A stretch of DNA of 29,974 nucleotides from a virus. A program made the translations under genes and the position numbers. Position 1 is the first letter of the stretch; each line of letters opens with the position of its first letter. Positions 22,725 to 28,314 of the stretch are shown here, one piece after another. The notes beneath the pieces were generated by a model. The model ran no database searches. It was not told the origin of the DNA and worked only from the letters and a program-made list of their open reading frames with translations. The stretch spans positions 1 through 29,974 of IMG/VR virus record IMGVR_UViG_3300032117_000114. The stretch is one strand, 5' to 3'.

Positions 22725-24125
22725 TTAATTCCATACGTAAGGTACTTTGTGAACTTTCACCGCCTTCTTCTCCCATGCGTCTCCGTTAACATTTCCGTCG
22801 GCATGTAGACAAGCATACTGATGAGCATCAGCAATGTGTGAGTGCGAATTTTTTTCCGGCTTGTCATCAGCTTCGCCGTTTTGTCGTATTTTATACCGAT
22901 ACCCGCCTCTTAGTGCAGGAATTAAATGTACACAACTCGGATCAATTAAATGACCGGGCTTTCCGTCAACTGTTCTAGTGAGAAATTTATCAACTGCGTT
23001 TACCCTTGCAACAACGCTGTTTGACTTGGCTGAAAGAACTCTAAACCCCTCAGCCTTCAAAATATCAAAGACGCTTTTCTCGTCTGTCTGCGCCCGCTGA
23101 CTACCTGCTGGGTCTCCGATGATTAGCACATTCATACCAGGAAACTTGTTGGCAAGCAGCGGTTTTAGTTTCTCTCTACTGAACCGTAAAATACCCATGC
23201 CCTCTGAAACAAGGTCTGCAAACGTAAGCAATCTACCCTGCATATCCACTTGATTTATAGTGCAAGCTGGGGTTAACCCGAAGTCCATCCCAATAATTAA
23301 CGGGTGGGTCGCAAGTTTTATATGGATCAGTGGTTTTTTAGCAACATGAATATCTCTATCAAATGAACCAAACACAGGTTGACCACTTAAAGATTTACCA
23401 AACTTACCATGAACGTATACGTCAATCCAGTCGTCTGACTTGCCTTCACACAGATTTTCGTAATACCCATCAGGCAAAAACTCAACCCAGTCAGCTTCTT
23501 GTGATAGCCCTGATGGCTGTATTGTCACGTGCATGTTGCTTGCAGGATCAGCAAGTATTTTTTCCCAAAACGTATCAGCGTCCGGTGGGTTAGTAGCTCC
23601 CCACACTTTGTGAACCTGCTTGCCATTATCGTCACAGGCTCCAACACCGTTCATGGTTTTGTCAGGGTATCTACCTAGACGACCCGTTAGGGCATTGTAA
23701 ATATCAGGATTTATTTCCCTGAACTCATCCATAACTCCGAAAGTAAGCTGTAGAGATAACAAGCGCCGTACATCATTAGCATCATCCAGCCCCCTGAAAA
23801 GAATTTCACACTCTACGTCGTTGAACTTGAGCAAAAATTTACTGTTTGTCTTCTCTAAGATACCTGCTTCCCCGTCTGGAAACCATTTTAAAAAATCAGG
23901 GATTGTCGTATCCCATAGCATCTGACGAGTATTACGAATGACAGCGCACCGACTGCGGCGTATGCCGTCACTACCAGCTTTAATTTTTGCTGCCTCATAA
24001 CTAATCTTAATTAACGAAGCCGTTGTTTTTGTCGAACCAACGGGGCCAACAACGAAGTTAGCAAACTTCTCACTGGTTAAGAACGGTACAACTGAAGGAC
24101 TTGGTGTGTAGACTAGGTTAGCCAT
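22725..24125 (-). CDS. terL: Terminase large subunit
   Basis: This 466-residue packaging motor and nuclease has an ATPase part and an RNase H-like nuclease part. The Walker A-type loop is GPVGSTKT at residues 27-34, where the usual last glycine is threonine. Walker B is LTFGVMDEFREI, with D133 and E134. The nuclease has acidic residues D281 (IIGMDFGLT), D338 (LIIGDPAGSQ) and D433 (IADAHQYA), in the normal order. It cuts concatemeric phage DNA and pumps it through the portal. Its ATG overlaps the small subunit stop by eight bases. Subtype (headful or cohesive-end) cannot be read from this sequence alone. Confidence 0.93.
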   Translation of the reverse strand: MANLVYTPSPSVVPFLTSEKFANFVVGPVGSTKTTASLIKISYEAAKIKAGSDGIRRSRCAVIRNTRQMLWDTTIPDFLKWFPDGEAGILEKTNSKFLLKFNDVECEILFRGLDDANDVRRLLSLQLTFGVMDEFREINPDIYNALTGRLGRYPDKTMNGVGACDDNGKQVHKVWGATNPPDADTFWEKILADPASNMHVTIQPSGLSQEADWVEFLPDGYYENLCEGKSDDWIDVYVHGKFGKSLSGQPVFGSFDRDIHVAKKPLIHIKLATHPLIIGMDFGLTPACTINQVDMQGRLLTFADLVSEGMGILRFSREKLKPLLANKFPGMNVLIIGDPAGSQRAQTDEKSVFDILKAEGFRVLSAKSNSVVARVNAVDKFLTRTVDGKPGHLIDPSCVHLIPALRGGYRYKIRQNGEADDKPEKNSHSHIADAHQYACLHADGNVNGDAWEKKAVKVHKVPYVWN

Positions 24126-24636
24126 CTATTGTTACAGGCTGTGAACCTTTGGGTATGTTGATCGTAATACTAAACTGTGGTTTGCCGTCCCCAGCACTAG
24201 CTTCTTTTTTAGGCGCTTTGATCCCTGCAATCTCAACGAGTGAGTTAAGCACCGCTTGCTTTTGAAGAATAGTACTGTCTGTACCTATGGTTTGCTTGAA
24301 TAACTCATTCATCAACTGATCTGCCATAAGGCCAGCTTTAAGCCTAAACGTAACGCCTTCTTTCTCAAACTGCGCACGTTGATTTTGAACCGCACTAATG
24401 AACGGCCCCCACTGAGAGATTTGCTCCCAGCGTTCATTAGTCAAGCCTAAGCGTCTTGCAATATCGGCCGGATTCTCCAACCCTGCAGCGCACTCCCACA
24501 CCAACTGGGGCGGGACATCCAACGTTACATGAGGTTGACTAATGTCTGCTGGAAGCGCAAACTCATAACTGTCTAAAAACCTAGATAGATCGTCTTCATC
24601 CATTTTGCTTTGGTTTTGAATTAGCAAGGAATCCAT
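24118..24636 (-). CDS. terS: Terminase small subunit (putative)
   Basis: A 172-residue protein. Residues about 45-85 look like a helix-turn-helix (CAAGLENPADIARRLGLTNE, then RWEQISQWGPFISAVQNQR) as used by small terminases to read the packaging site. A helical middle (LMADQLMNELFKQT; LQKQAVLNSLVEIAGI) and a short beta C-terminus (QFSITINIPKGSQPV) follow. AGGAGA is well spaced before ATG 24636, which lies inside the 3' end of the ribbon-helix-helix gene. It is directly followed by the large subunit with an eight-base overlap. Assigned by domain pattern and position. Confidence 0.85.
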   Translation of the reverse strand: MDSLLIQNQSKMDEDDLSRFLDSYEFALPADISQPHVTLDVPPQLVWECAAGLENPADIARRLGLTNERWEQISQWGPFISAVQNQRAQFEKEGVTFRLKAGLMADQLMNELFKQTIGTDSTILQKQAVLNSLVEIAGIKAPKKEASAGDGKPQFSITINIPKGSQPVTIDG

Positions 24637-24742
24637 TCAGCGCTCTCCTCATTAATTCTGACATCGTTAGTCCAGTTTCTTCAGACTGCTTACGCAGTTC
24701 AATGATAAGAGGCTCAGGTAAATAAAAGTTGTATCGTTTCAT
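24596..24742 (-). CDS. Small ribbon-helix-helix-like protein
   Basis: A 48-residue gene in the gap before the terminase genes, overlapping the small terminase gene by 41 bases. It begins MKRYNFYLPEPLIIELRKQS, then EETGLTMSELMRRALNGFLA. This is the classic Arc/CopG-like pattern: a short basic beta strand followed by a helix with L-x-x-x-x-x-x-G-x-(T/S)-x-S-E-(L/I)-x-R-x-A-(L/I). Such proteins form dimers that bind DNA through the strand and often repress their own operon. Its ATG starts right after the preceding stop (TAAATG). A regulatory role over the terminase region is inferred. Confidence 0.78.
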   Translation of the reverse strand: MKRYNFYLPEPLIIELRKQSEETGLTMSELMRRALNGFLANSKPKQNG

Positions 24743-24988
24743 TTAGCATTTCCAAGCTTTGAGAGACTTATTAATCCTTGAATCAGGATCATTCTTCTTC
24801 TCTGTACCAGTCAGCTTCTTTTTCATTCCTTCCATACGAGCACAGAAAGAATCTTTGCGTGGGCCGCCTTCTGGTTGTGGTGGTTTAAGGTTGTGACCTT
24901 CTTTTTTAGCAGAGGCCCTCCCCTTGGCGTTTAGACCGCCGTTAGGATTTTTGCCTTCCTTGCGTTGCCAAGCGGGAGTTGTAGCCAT
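24743..24988 (-). CDS. Small basic phage protein (DUF6321-like)
   Basis: An 81-residue, Lys/Gly/Pro-rich protein. It carries TPAWQRKEGKNPNGGLNAKG, then PQPEGGPRKDSFCARMEGMK and NDPDSRINKSLKAWKC at the C-terminus. I recognise this closely as a widespread phage family (I recall DUF6321; the number is unverified) found in aquatic phages. Conserved features are NPxGGLNxKGR, KxPQPEGG, (K/R)DSFCARMxGMKKK and a C-terminal KWKC-like end. Two cysteines and many lysines suggest a nucleic-acid or virion-binding role, but the family function is unknown to me. It overlaps the upstream stop by one base (TAATG). Confidence 0.8.
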   Translation of the reverse strand: MATTPAWQRKEGKNPNGGLNAKGRASAKKEGHNLKPPQPEGGPRKDSFCARMEGMKKKLTGTEKKNDPDSRINKSLKAWKC

Positions 24989-25170
24989 TATTTTTTCCTT
25001 AGTTTACCTAGTGTTTCTGCTAGACGAGCTTCCTTGCCTTCCTTACCAGGCTTCTTAGCCGCCGCTTCAAGCTTAGCTTTAGGAATTTTTTTACCTTCGG
25101 GTACTCCAAGTTTTTCATGCAAAGCCCCTTTGTTTTTTGTTGCACCAGCGATCCAATTTTTTGTAGCCAT
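24988..25170 (-). CDS. Small basic protein, unknown
   Basis: A 60-residue, strongly lysine-rich protein (MATKNWIAGATKNKGALHEK; VPEGKKIPKAKLEAAAKKPG). It starts with a conserved-looking W-I-A-G-A segment that I recall on small phage proteins beside the DUF6321-like protein. It has no cysteine and no membrane segment. The final segment (KEARLAETLGKLRKK) is a basic helix. It may pack with DNA in the head or act as a small regulator; nothing proves either. It starts two bases after the upstream stop. Confidence 0.73.
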   Translation of the reverse strand: MATKNWIAGATKNKGALHEKLGVPEGKKIPKAKLEAAAKKPGKEGKEARLAETLGKLRKK

Positions 25171-25172
25171 GA

Positions 25173-25394
25173 TTACTTTCCTTTCTTAGCGTACATTGCA
25201 GGAGACTCTTTACCAGACTTAAGTCGTTTAGCTTCAGCCATCAAAGTTTTAGAAGAGGCTTTCTCGCCTTCACCCTTTTCACCTTTAACGTACTGCTTTT
25301 CGCTAATCTTCCCTTTCTTTAAATCTTTAGCTTCTGTCATCTCTTCTTTTTTAGATTCTTTACCTTTGAATATTTTTTTCAGATTGGTAGCCAT
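25173..25394 (-). CDS. Small Lys-rich protein, first gene of the late block
   Basis: A 73-residue protein. The start is ATG 25394, preceded by a perfect AGGAGG with five bases of spacing; the frame extends upstream but with no good start. About a third of the residues are lysine, mixed with many Glu residues (KKIFKGKESKKEEMTEAKDL; KGEKGEGEKASSKTLMAEAK). It is first in the leftward block and so directly downstream of the divergent region. The strong Shine-Dalgarno suggests high expression. Together with its two basic neighbours it may form a set of nucleic-acid-binding or head-associated proteins. Function unknown. Confidence 0.75.
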   Translation of the reverse strand: MATNLKKIFKGKESKKEEMTEAKDLKKGKISEKQYVKGEKGEGEKASSKTLMAEAKRLKSGKESPAMYAKKGK

Positions 25395-25475
25395 GTCATC
25401 CTCCTGTGATAAAAGTTGTATTATCATACACAACGCAACGTTTTTGTTGTTTTTAATTTTTTCCGGAGAAAAATT
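25395..25475. promoter_or_regulatory. Divergent promoter/control region
   Basis: This 81-base AT-rich gap separates the leftward late block from the rightward genes, so it should hold start sites for both. It contains an inverted repeat GTTGTATTATCATACACAAC (25415-25434). On the minus strand TATGATAAT within it resembles a -10 box, but no convincing -35 is placed 17 bases away, so I do not assign exact promoters. On the plus side, CCGGAG precedes the ATG at 25476. Confidence 0.55.
25415..25434. promoter_or_regulatory. Inverted repeat, candidate operator 1
   Basis: GTTGT (25415-25419) and ACAAC (25430-25434) flank ten bases. A near copy of the whole site occurs at 25796-25816, sharing ATACACAAC at its right side. 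It lies in the divergent gap and could bind a dimeric repressor. Binding is inferred from symmetry and recurrence. Confidence 0.4.
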
Positions 25476-25736
25476 ATGCTAGACCTTATCGAGACAATCC
25501 TTCGTGAATTTCGTATCTTTTCCCAAGATTTTTATACTTTTCGTGACCAAATGCAAGCATTTATTGACTCCCAGTCTGCGGTTACTGATGCTGTGGCTCC
25601 TGCTGTTGCTGATCCCGTTCCTGCCGTGGCTGCTCCAGAGCCTACTCCAGCTTCAACTGTCGAGCCAACCCCATCTGTTGTAGATAATGTTGCTACTGCT
25701 GATACTGTAACTATTGAAGTTACCCCAAGCGCTTAA
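25476..25736 (+). CDS. Small protein with Ala/Pro/Thr-rich tail, unknown
   Basis: An 86-residue protein. The start is ATG 25476, with CCGGAG about seven bases upstream; the frame reaches farther up but runs into the divergent region. Residues 1-33 are an amphipathic helix-rich head (MLDLIETILREFRIFSQDFY). The rest is low-complexity Ala, Val, Pro and Thr (VAPAVADPVPAVAAPEPTPA) and is probably disordered. It is followed by a clear intrinsic terminator, so it forms a one-gene unit facing right. It may be abundant and virion-linked or regulatory, but I cannot assign a function. Confidence 0.7.
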   Translation: MLDLIETILREFRIFSQDFYTFRDQMQAFIDSQSAVTDAVAPAVADPVPAVAAPEPTPASTVEPTPSVVDNVATADTVTIEVTPSA

Positions 25737-25756
25737 GTCTTAGACAATTTAGTGCT

Positions 25757-25778
25757 GCCCACTTCGGTGGGCTTTTTT
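25757..25778 (+). terminator. Rho-independent terminator
   Basis: GCCCAC (25757-25762) and GTGGGC (25767-25772) form a perfect six-pair stem with a TTCG loop, followed directly by six T residues. It lies 20 bases after the stop of the small Ala/Pro-rich gene. This is a textbook intrinsic terminator on the plus strand. Confidence 0.93.
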
Positions 25779-25794
25779 ATGGGCGCTCGGTATT

Positions 25795-25817
25795 TGTTGT
25801 GGCTAATATACACAACA
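25795..25817. promoter_or_regulatory. Inverted repeat, candidate operator 2
   Basis: TGTTGTG (25795-25801) and CACAACA (25811-25817) are perfect reverse complements around a nine-base AT-rich spacer. The site shares its outer half-sites and the ATACACAAC word with the inverted repeat at 25415-25434. It lies just after the terminator, ahead of the next rightward transcription unit, which is a plausible repressor site. Confidence 0.45.
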
Positions 25818-26157
25818 TGTAAAAATTTGACCTTGCGATGTGTGAAACGGATGAGGTGGGGGGCGGCGTGTCATGGGCGTGTCCCTCTCCCTCTCCCCTG
25901 CTGTCGTTTGTCGTGTCAAAACCATTAGTGTAGGGACGATCGTGTCTCTCGCTTCAAGCTCATTAAATTGGCAACGTGTTTATATTTGTGCGGTACTTCG
26001 TGCCTTTGCCTTAGTGTATCAGGTCAAGTGTCGAGAACATGGGTATATTTGCGTGAAGTTTAATCATTAAAAATTCGACTCTCGGATGTGGCTAATGCGT
26101 GTGCATTTTCGTCCCGAGCGCTCTTTGTAGGTGAGCGTGAGCTAACTACCGATATTA
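25818..26157. other. Non-coding stretch of about 340 bases
   Basis: No gene with a good start and ribosome binding site is seen on either strand. A 65-codon plus-strand frame (25873-26070) lacks a Shine-Dalgarno and has a composition unlike its neighbours, so I leave it out. A G-rich run (GAGGTGGGGGGCGG near 25853) and a C/T-rich run (near 25882-25898) are present. I see no tRNA. Part of it may be a 5' leader or promoter region for the gene at 26285. Confidence 0.5.
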
Positions 26158-26220
26158 CCCTTGCATCATCTAAACCCCTAGGGGCATGGTGTAAACACAC
26201 ACGGCAAAGTGTGGCAAGGG
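26158..26220 (+). ncRNA. Foldable leader element with nested stems
   Basis: CCCTTGC (26158-26164) pairs with GCAAGGG (26214-26220), closing a 49-base interior. Inside, CACAC (26198-26202) pairs with GTGTG (26209-26213) around GGCAAA and abuts the outer stem. The interior also holds the perfect ten-base palindrome CCCCTAGGGG (26175-26184). It ends 64 bases before the ATG of the next gene, so as RNA it would be a structured 5' leader. The fold is by eye only. Confidence 0.4.
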
Positions 26221-26239
26221 GATTTTAATGTGTGTCTTA

Positions 26240-26249
26240 ATCCTAGGAT
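26240..26249. promoter_or_regulatory. Palindrome ATCCTAGGAT upstream of the unknown gene
   Basis: ATCCTAGGAT is a perfect ten-base palindrome 35 bases before the ATG at 26285, loosely flanked by TGTGT and ACACA. It shares the CCTAGG core with the palindrome at 26175-26184, 65 bases upstream. The pair could be sites for a dimeric DNA-binding protein, or this one could be part of a leader hairpin. Confidence 0.35.
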
Positions 26250-26284
26250 ACACATACACAATCAATTTACTTAAGGGGAAACTC

Positions 26285-26692
26285 ATGGAAAATAATCAGC
26301 TCACAATTATCGACGTAGATGCAACTTACTCATTGTCGGTTAGAAAGCCCGAAAAAGTCGGTTCGCTATCAATGCTTATCGCCTTCGGTGATTCGACTAG
26401 CCGTAAAGGTGTAGCCGAAGATCTTTTAACTCGCCAATACTTAAGTGGTACTTATCGTCCCGTACTTCGTGACCTTGGTAATAATTTGCTTAACTCTAAA
26501 ACAATCGTATTCTTTCCCGAAATTACCGAGTCCGGTGCATTGAATAAAACCCGCTTTATTGACGCATGTAAACGCCTCTATAACGCATTGAACAATGGTA
26601 AAGAGTTAAAAGGTAAAAGGGCTTTCTACTTCGGATTCTTAAAGCATGTAGTTGAAACTGCTACTGTTCGTGAAACTGTTCTTGAGGCTTAA
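26285..26692 (+). CDS. Hypothetical early-region protein
   Basis: A 135-residue protein. AAGGGGAAACTC lies just before the ATG at 26285, which fixes the start; an upstream in-frame ATG at 26228 lacks a comparable site. The N-terminal part looks beta-rich (QLTIIDVDATYSLSVRKPEK) and is followed by a mixed region (TYRPVLRDLGNNLLNSKTIV) and a C-terminal helical, basic part (RFIDACKRLYNALNNGKELK; AFYFGFLKHVVETATVRE). I do not recognise the family. It follows the foldable leader and palindromes and is followed by a small gene 64 bases later. Early expression is inferred from strand and position only. Confidence 0.75.
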   Translation: MENNQLTIIDVDATYSLSVRKPEKVGSLSMLIAFGDSTSRKGVAEDLLTRQYLSGTYRPVLRDLGNNLLNSKTIVFFPEITESGALNKTRFIDACKRLYNALNNGKELKGKRAFYFGFLKHVVETATVRETVLEA

Positions 26693-26756
26693 ATTAATCT
26701 ATCCTAGTCACGATATTAAACTGACTACCACTTAACAACTTATTGAGGATTTTATT

Positions 26757-26972
26757 ATGCGAGTACATTTATTGCCTAAAGGTGTAAGTATTGCACCATT
26801 GCCTAGTTTAGTTAAGATTGAACCTGTAAGCAAACTCCAAGGTGGTTTACCGCCTGTGCCGTATCGTTCAGCTAATCGTGCTATTGTCGGATTTCATAAG
26901 CGTTCAATCGTTCGGTGGTCAGCGTACACCAAGTCGGTTCGTGCCCCGTCAGCGCCAAAAATCATACGATAA
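26757..26972 (+). CDS. Small basic protein, unknown
   Basis: A 71-residue protein rich in Arg, Lys, Pro and Val (MRVHLLPKGVSIAPLPSLVK; SANRAIVGFHKRSIVRWSAY), with a strongly positive charge and no acidic cluster. GAGG lies about nine bases before the ATG. Its stop is three bases before the first GGAATATTC-type palindrome. The basic nature suggests nucleic acid binding, possibly at that palindrome cluster, but this is speculative and no known domain is recognised. Confidence 0.62.
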   Translation: MRVHLLPKGVSIAPLPSLVKIEPVSKLQGGLPPVPYRSANRAIVGFHKRSIVRWSAYTKSVRAPSAPKIIR

Positions 26973-26974
26973 AT

Positions 26975-27304
26975 GAATATTCCAGTGTATTCTTATAGAA
27001 TAAATAAGAGAATATTTGAAATGTGTTGATTTCATTAGGGTTTTTGGTATGAATATTCCAATATTCCAATATTCTATACAAATACATACATATATACATT
27101 TATGTGTTGCTCTCATATGGTGATGAAATGCGGATACATATAATCCATTACATACATCACACACGAAAGTCGTCTGACCCTTTTCAAAACTTGGAATATT
27201 GGAATATTCAAAATCCGAATTCTCAAGATGCCCTATTCATGGGGCTTTCCGTGTAAGTAACCACTCACGAGAATATTCCAGCCCTAAAAATCATTGGAAT
27301 ATTC
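26975..27304. repeat. GGAATATTC palindrome cluster, candidate origin/control region
   Basis: Eight copies of a nine-base word built on the palindrome GAATATTC lie in a 330-base non-coding stretch. They are: 26975-26983; three back to back (AATATTCC units) at 27051-27075; two back to back in the opposite sense (GGAATATT units) at 27193-27209; 27271-27279; and 27296-27304. A spaced version, TATTC-TTATA-GAATA, is at 26988-27002. Between the two tandem groups is an AT-rich segment (27076-27110). Such iteron-like arrays mark replication origins or multi-site operators. No function is proven. Confidence 0.55.
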
Positions 27305-27427
27305 ACCCCATCGAATTCTTTAATCTCACTCCTGCATAGCAGGAGTATACAAGTCAATTTCCCTGTTGTCAACTGGCTTGTATCTTTTCAACGACAACAA
27401 TCCAAACTTACTTACGGAGCACCTATC
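27305..27427. promoter_or_regulatory. Leader region with hairpin and inverted repeats
   Basis: ACTCCTGC (27328-27335) and GCAGGAGT (27339-27346) form an eight-pair stem with an ATA loop. Immediately after it, ATACAAG (27347-27353) and CTTGTAT (27377-27383) are an inverted repeat 23 bases apart, and GTTGTCAAC (27365-27373) is a small odd palindrome between them. There is no T-run, so the hairpin is not an intrinsic terminator. The region ends with ACGGAGC before the ATG at 27428. It looks like a promoter/operator or a structured 5' leader for the small-gene train. Confidence 0.5.
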
Positions 27428-27619
27428 ATGGCTTTACACCATCTAACTTTACGCAGAGACAACCCCGAGTACGCCGACATTGACTACGAATTTGATGAGT
27501 TCGTGATCGACTTTCCAGAAATGGCGGACTACATCATGGAGGAGGAACGCCACTTTACTTGGTATCTCAACCAGTTAACCATGCCCCATAACGCATTGAA
27601 TTGGAGAAATTATGTTTGA
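27428..27619 (+). CDS. Small acidic protein, unknown
   Basis: A 63-residue protein with a strongly acidic middle (NPEYADIDYEFDEFVIDFPE) and an aromatic C-terminal part (HFTWYLNQLTMPHNALNWRN). GGAG lies eight bases before the ATG. It is the first of a train of seven tiny genes. It overlaps the next gene by eight bases (ATGTTTGA). Small acidic phage proteins can mimic DNA or bind host enzymes; nothing here confirms that. Family not recognised. Confidence 0.65.
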   Translation: MALHHLTLRRDNPEYADIDYEFDEFVIDFPEMADYIMEEERHFTWYLNQLTMPHNALNWRNYV

Positions 27620-27788
27620 AAAAGTAATACAAATTAACTATGTCGGATTGACTGCGCTATCGTCGATGATGATGTGTGCAGGTGCATGGAATCAGACAAG
27701 TTACGCATTAATTAACCAAATGCTATTGGCTTTTGGTGCGTTCATCTTTGGAATAGTAACTGCAAAGGCGGTCAATCATGGAGACTAA
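27612..27788 (+). CDS. Small two-TM membrane protein
   Basis: A 58-residue protein starting MFEKVIQINYVGLTALSSMM. Hydrophobic segments at about residues 9-26 and 34-52 (YALINQMLLAFGAFIFGIVT) suggest two inner-membrane helices. The ATG lies inside the end of the preceding gene, with GGAG nearby. The C-terminus overlaps the next gene by 11 bases. It is far from the lysis cassette, so it is more likely an early membrane protein, for example one that changes host membranes or blocks superinfection. That is inference. Confidence 0.6.
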   Translation: MFEKVIQINYVGLTALSSMMMCAGAWNQTSYALINQMLLAFGAFIFGIVTAKAVNHGD

Positions 27789-27966
27789 ACCCACAATAAC
27801 TGTGCAAGTTAAACCTGTATACGGGAATGTCCTAATATATCCTGTGTGTACAAACGCTACACTATTTGCAAACCTAACCAAGACTAAAACACTGAGCAAA
27901 GCAAACCTAAAGGATATCGAATCCCTTGGGTATGAGGTAATTAAACAACCATTCACTGGGGAGTAA
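27778..27966 (+). CDS. Small protein, unknown
   Basis: A 62-residue protein (METKPTITVQVKPVYGNVLI; LSKANLKDIESLGYEVIKQP). The first half is beta-like; the second resembles a short helix-strand unit. It starts inside the preceding gene (11-base overlap) and ends one base before the next ATG. I do not recognise the family. The composition is ordinary coding, and its place in a tight train supports it as real. Confidence 0.65.
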   Translation: METKPTITVQVKPVYGNVLIYPVCTNATLFANLTKTKTLSKANLKDIESLGYEVIKQPFTGE

Positions 27967-27967
27967 C

Positions 27968-28186
27968 ATGGAAGACTATCACTTGCCTATCTGTACCAAA
28001 TGCTATGCAGTAAGGGTAGAACCACATCGGGCTAAGATGCTACGACCAACTTGTATGTCGTGCGGTGAGGTACTTGCCAAGGAGGTTAAGCGTACAGTTG
28101 TGCCCATGCACAAATCAAACTATCTACTCATTACAGATTTAAATGATCTTAAGGGTATCAACAACAAAGGAGGTAACTTTAGATGA
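27968..28186 (+). CDS. Small zinc-ribbon protein
   Basis: A 72-residue protein with two CxxC knuckles, C9-T-K-C12 and C29-M-S-C32, spaced 16 residues apart. That is a typical four-cysteine zinc ribbon. The intervening residues are basic (RVEPHRAKMLRP). The C-terminal half (KRTVVPMHKSNYLLITDLND) has no motif. Zinc ribbons of this size often bind nucleic acid or an RNA polymerase. Start supported by GGGGAG upstream. It overlaps the next gene by four bases (ATGA). Confidence 0.78.
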   Translation: MEDYHLPICTKCYAVRVEPHRAKMLRPTCMSCGEVLAKEVKRTVVPMHKSNYLLITDLNDLKGINNKGGNFR

Positions 28187-28314
28187 TTGAGTTAATGCAG
28201 GACTACAACTATAAATTGTTCGCATGGTTTGCATCTCGACTTGATGCACGTCGCCTTATAAGGGAGAACTGTGCGAGGATTCACCTATCACGAACCAACG
28301 GAGTCAGACCATGA
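28183..28314 (+). CDS. Small basic protein, unknown
   Basis: A 43-residue gene (MIELMQDYNYKLFAWFASRL, then DARRLIRENC and a basic end). The ATG overlaps the zinc-ribbon stop (ATGA) and has GGAGG eight bases upstream. Its stop overlaps the next ATG by four bases. Its helical N-terminal part and Arg-rich C-terminal part give no family. It is called real because of the strong ribosome binding site and two exact junctions. Confidence 0.6.
   Translation: MIELMQDYNYKLFAWFASRLDARRLIRENCARIHLSRTNGVRP

Noticed and set aside
25873-26070. 65-codon plus-strand open frame in the non-coding stretch
   Set aside because: No ribosome binding site, odd composition (many Val, Ser, Cys), no overlap with neighbours, and DNA composition differs from nearby genes.
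25779-26284. tRNA or phage attachment site in the long non-coding stretch
   Set aside because: No cloverleaf pairing or CCA end seen, and no integrase in the window.
26949-27164. Minus-strand 71-codon frame across the palindrome cluster
   Set aside because: Faces against the local genes, made of AT-rich repeats, no ribosome binding site, and Cys/His-rich by chance.
26975-27304. CRISPR array reading of the GGAATATTC repeats
   Set aside because: Repeats are only 8-9 bases, spacing is irregular, some are back to back, and there are no cas genes.
27723-27956. Minus-strand 77-codon frame opposite the small-gene train
   Set aside because: Fully antisense to two genes with good junctions; no ribosome site.
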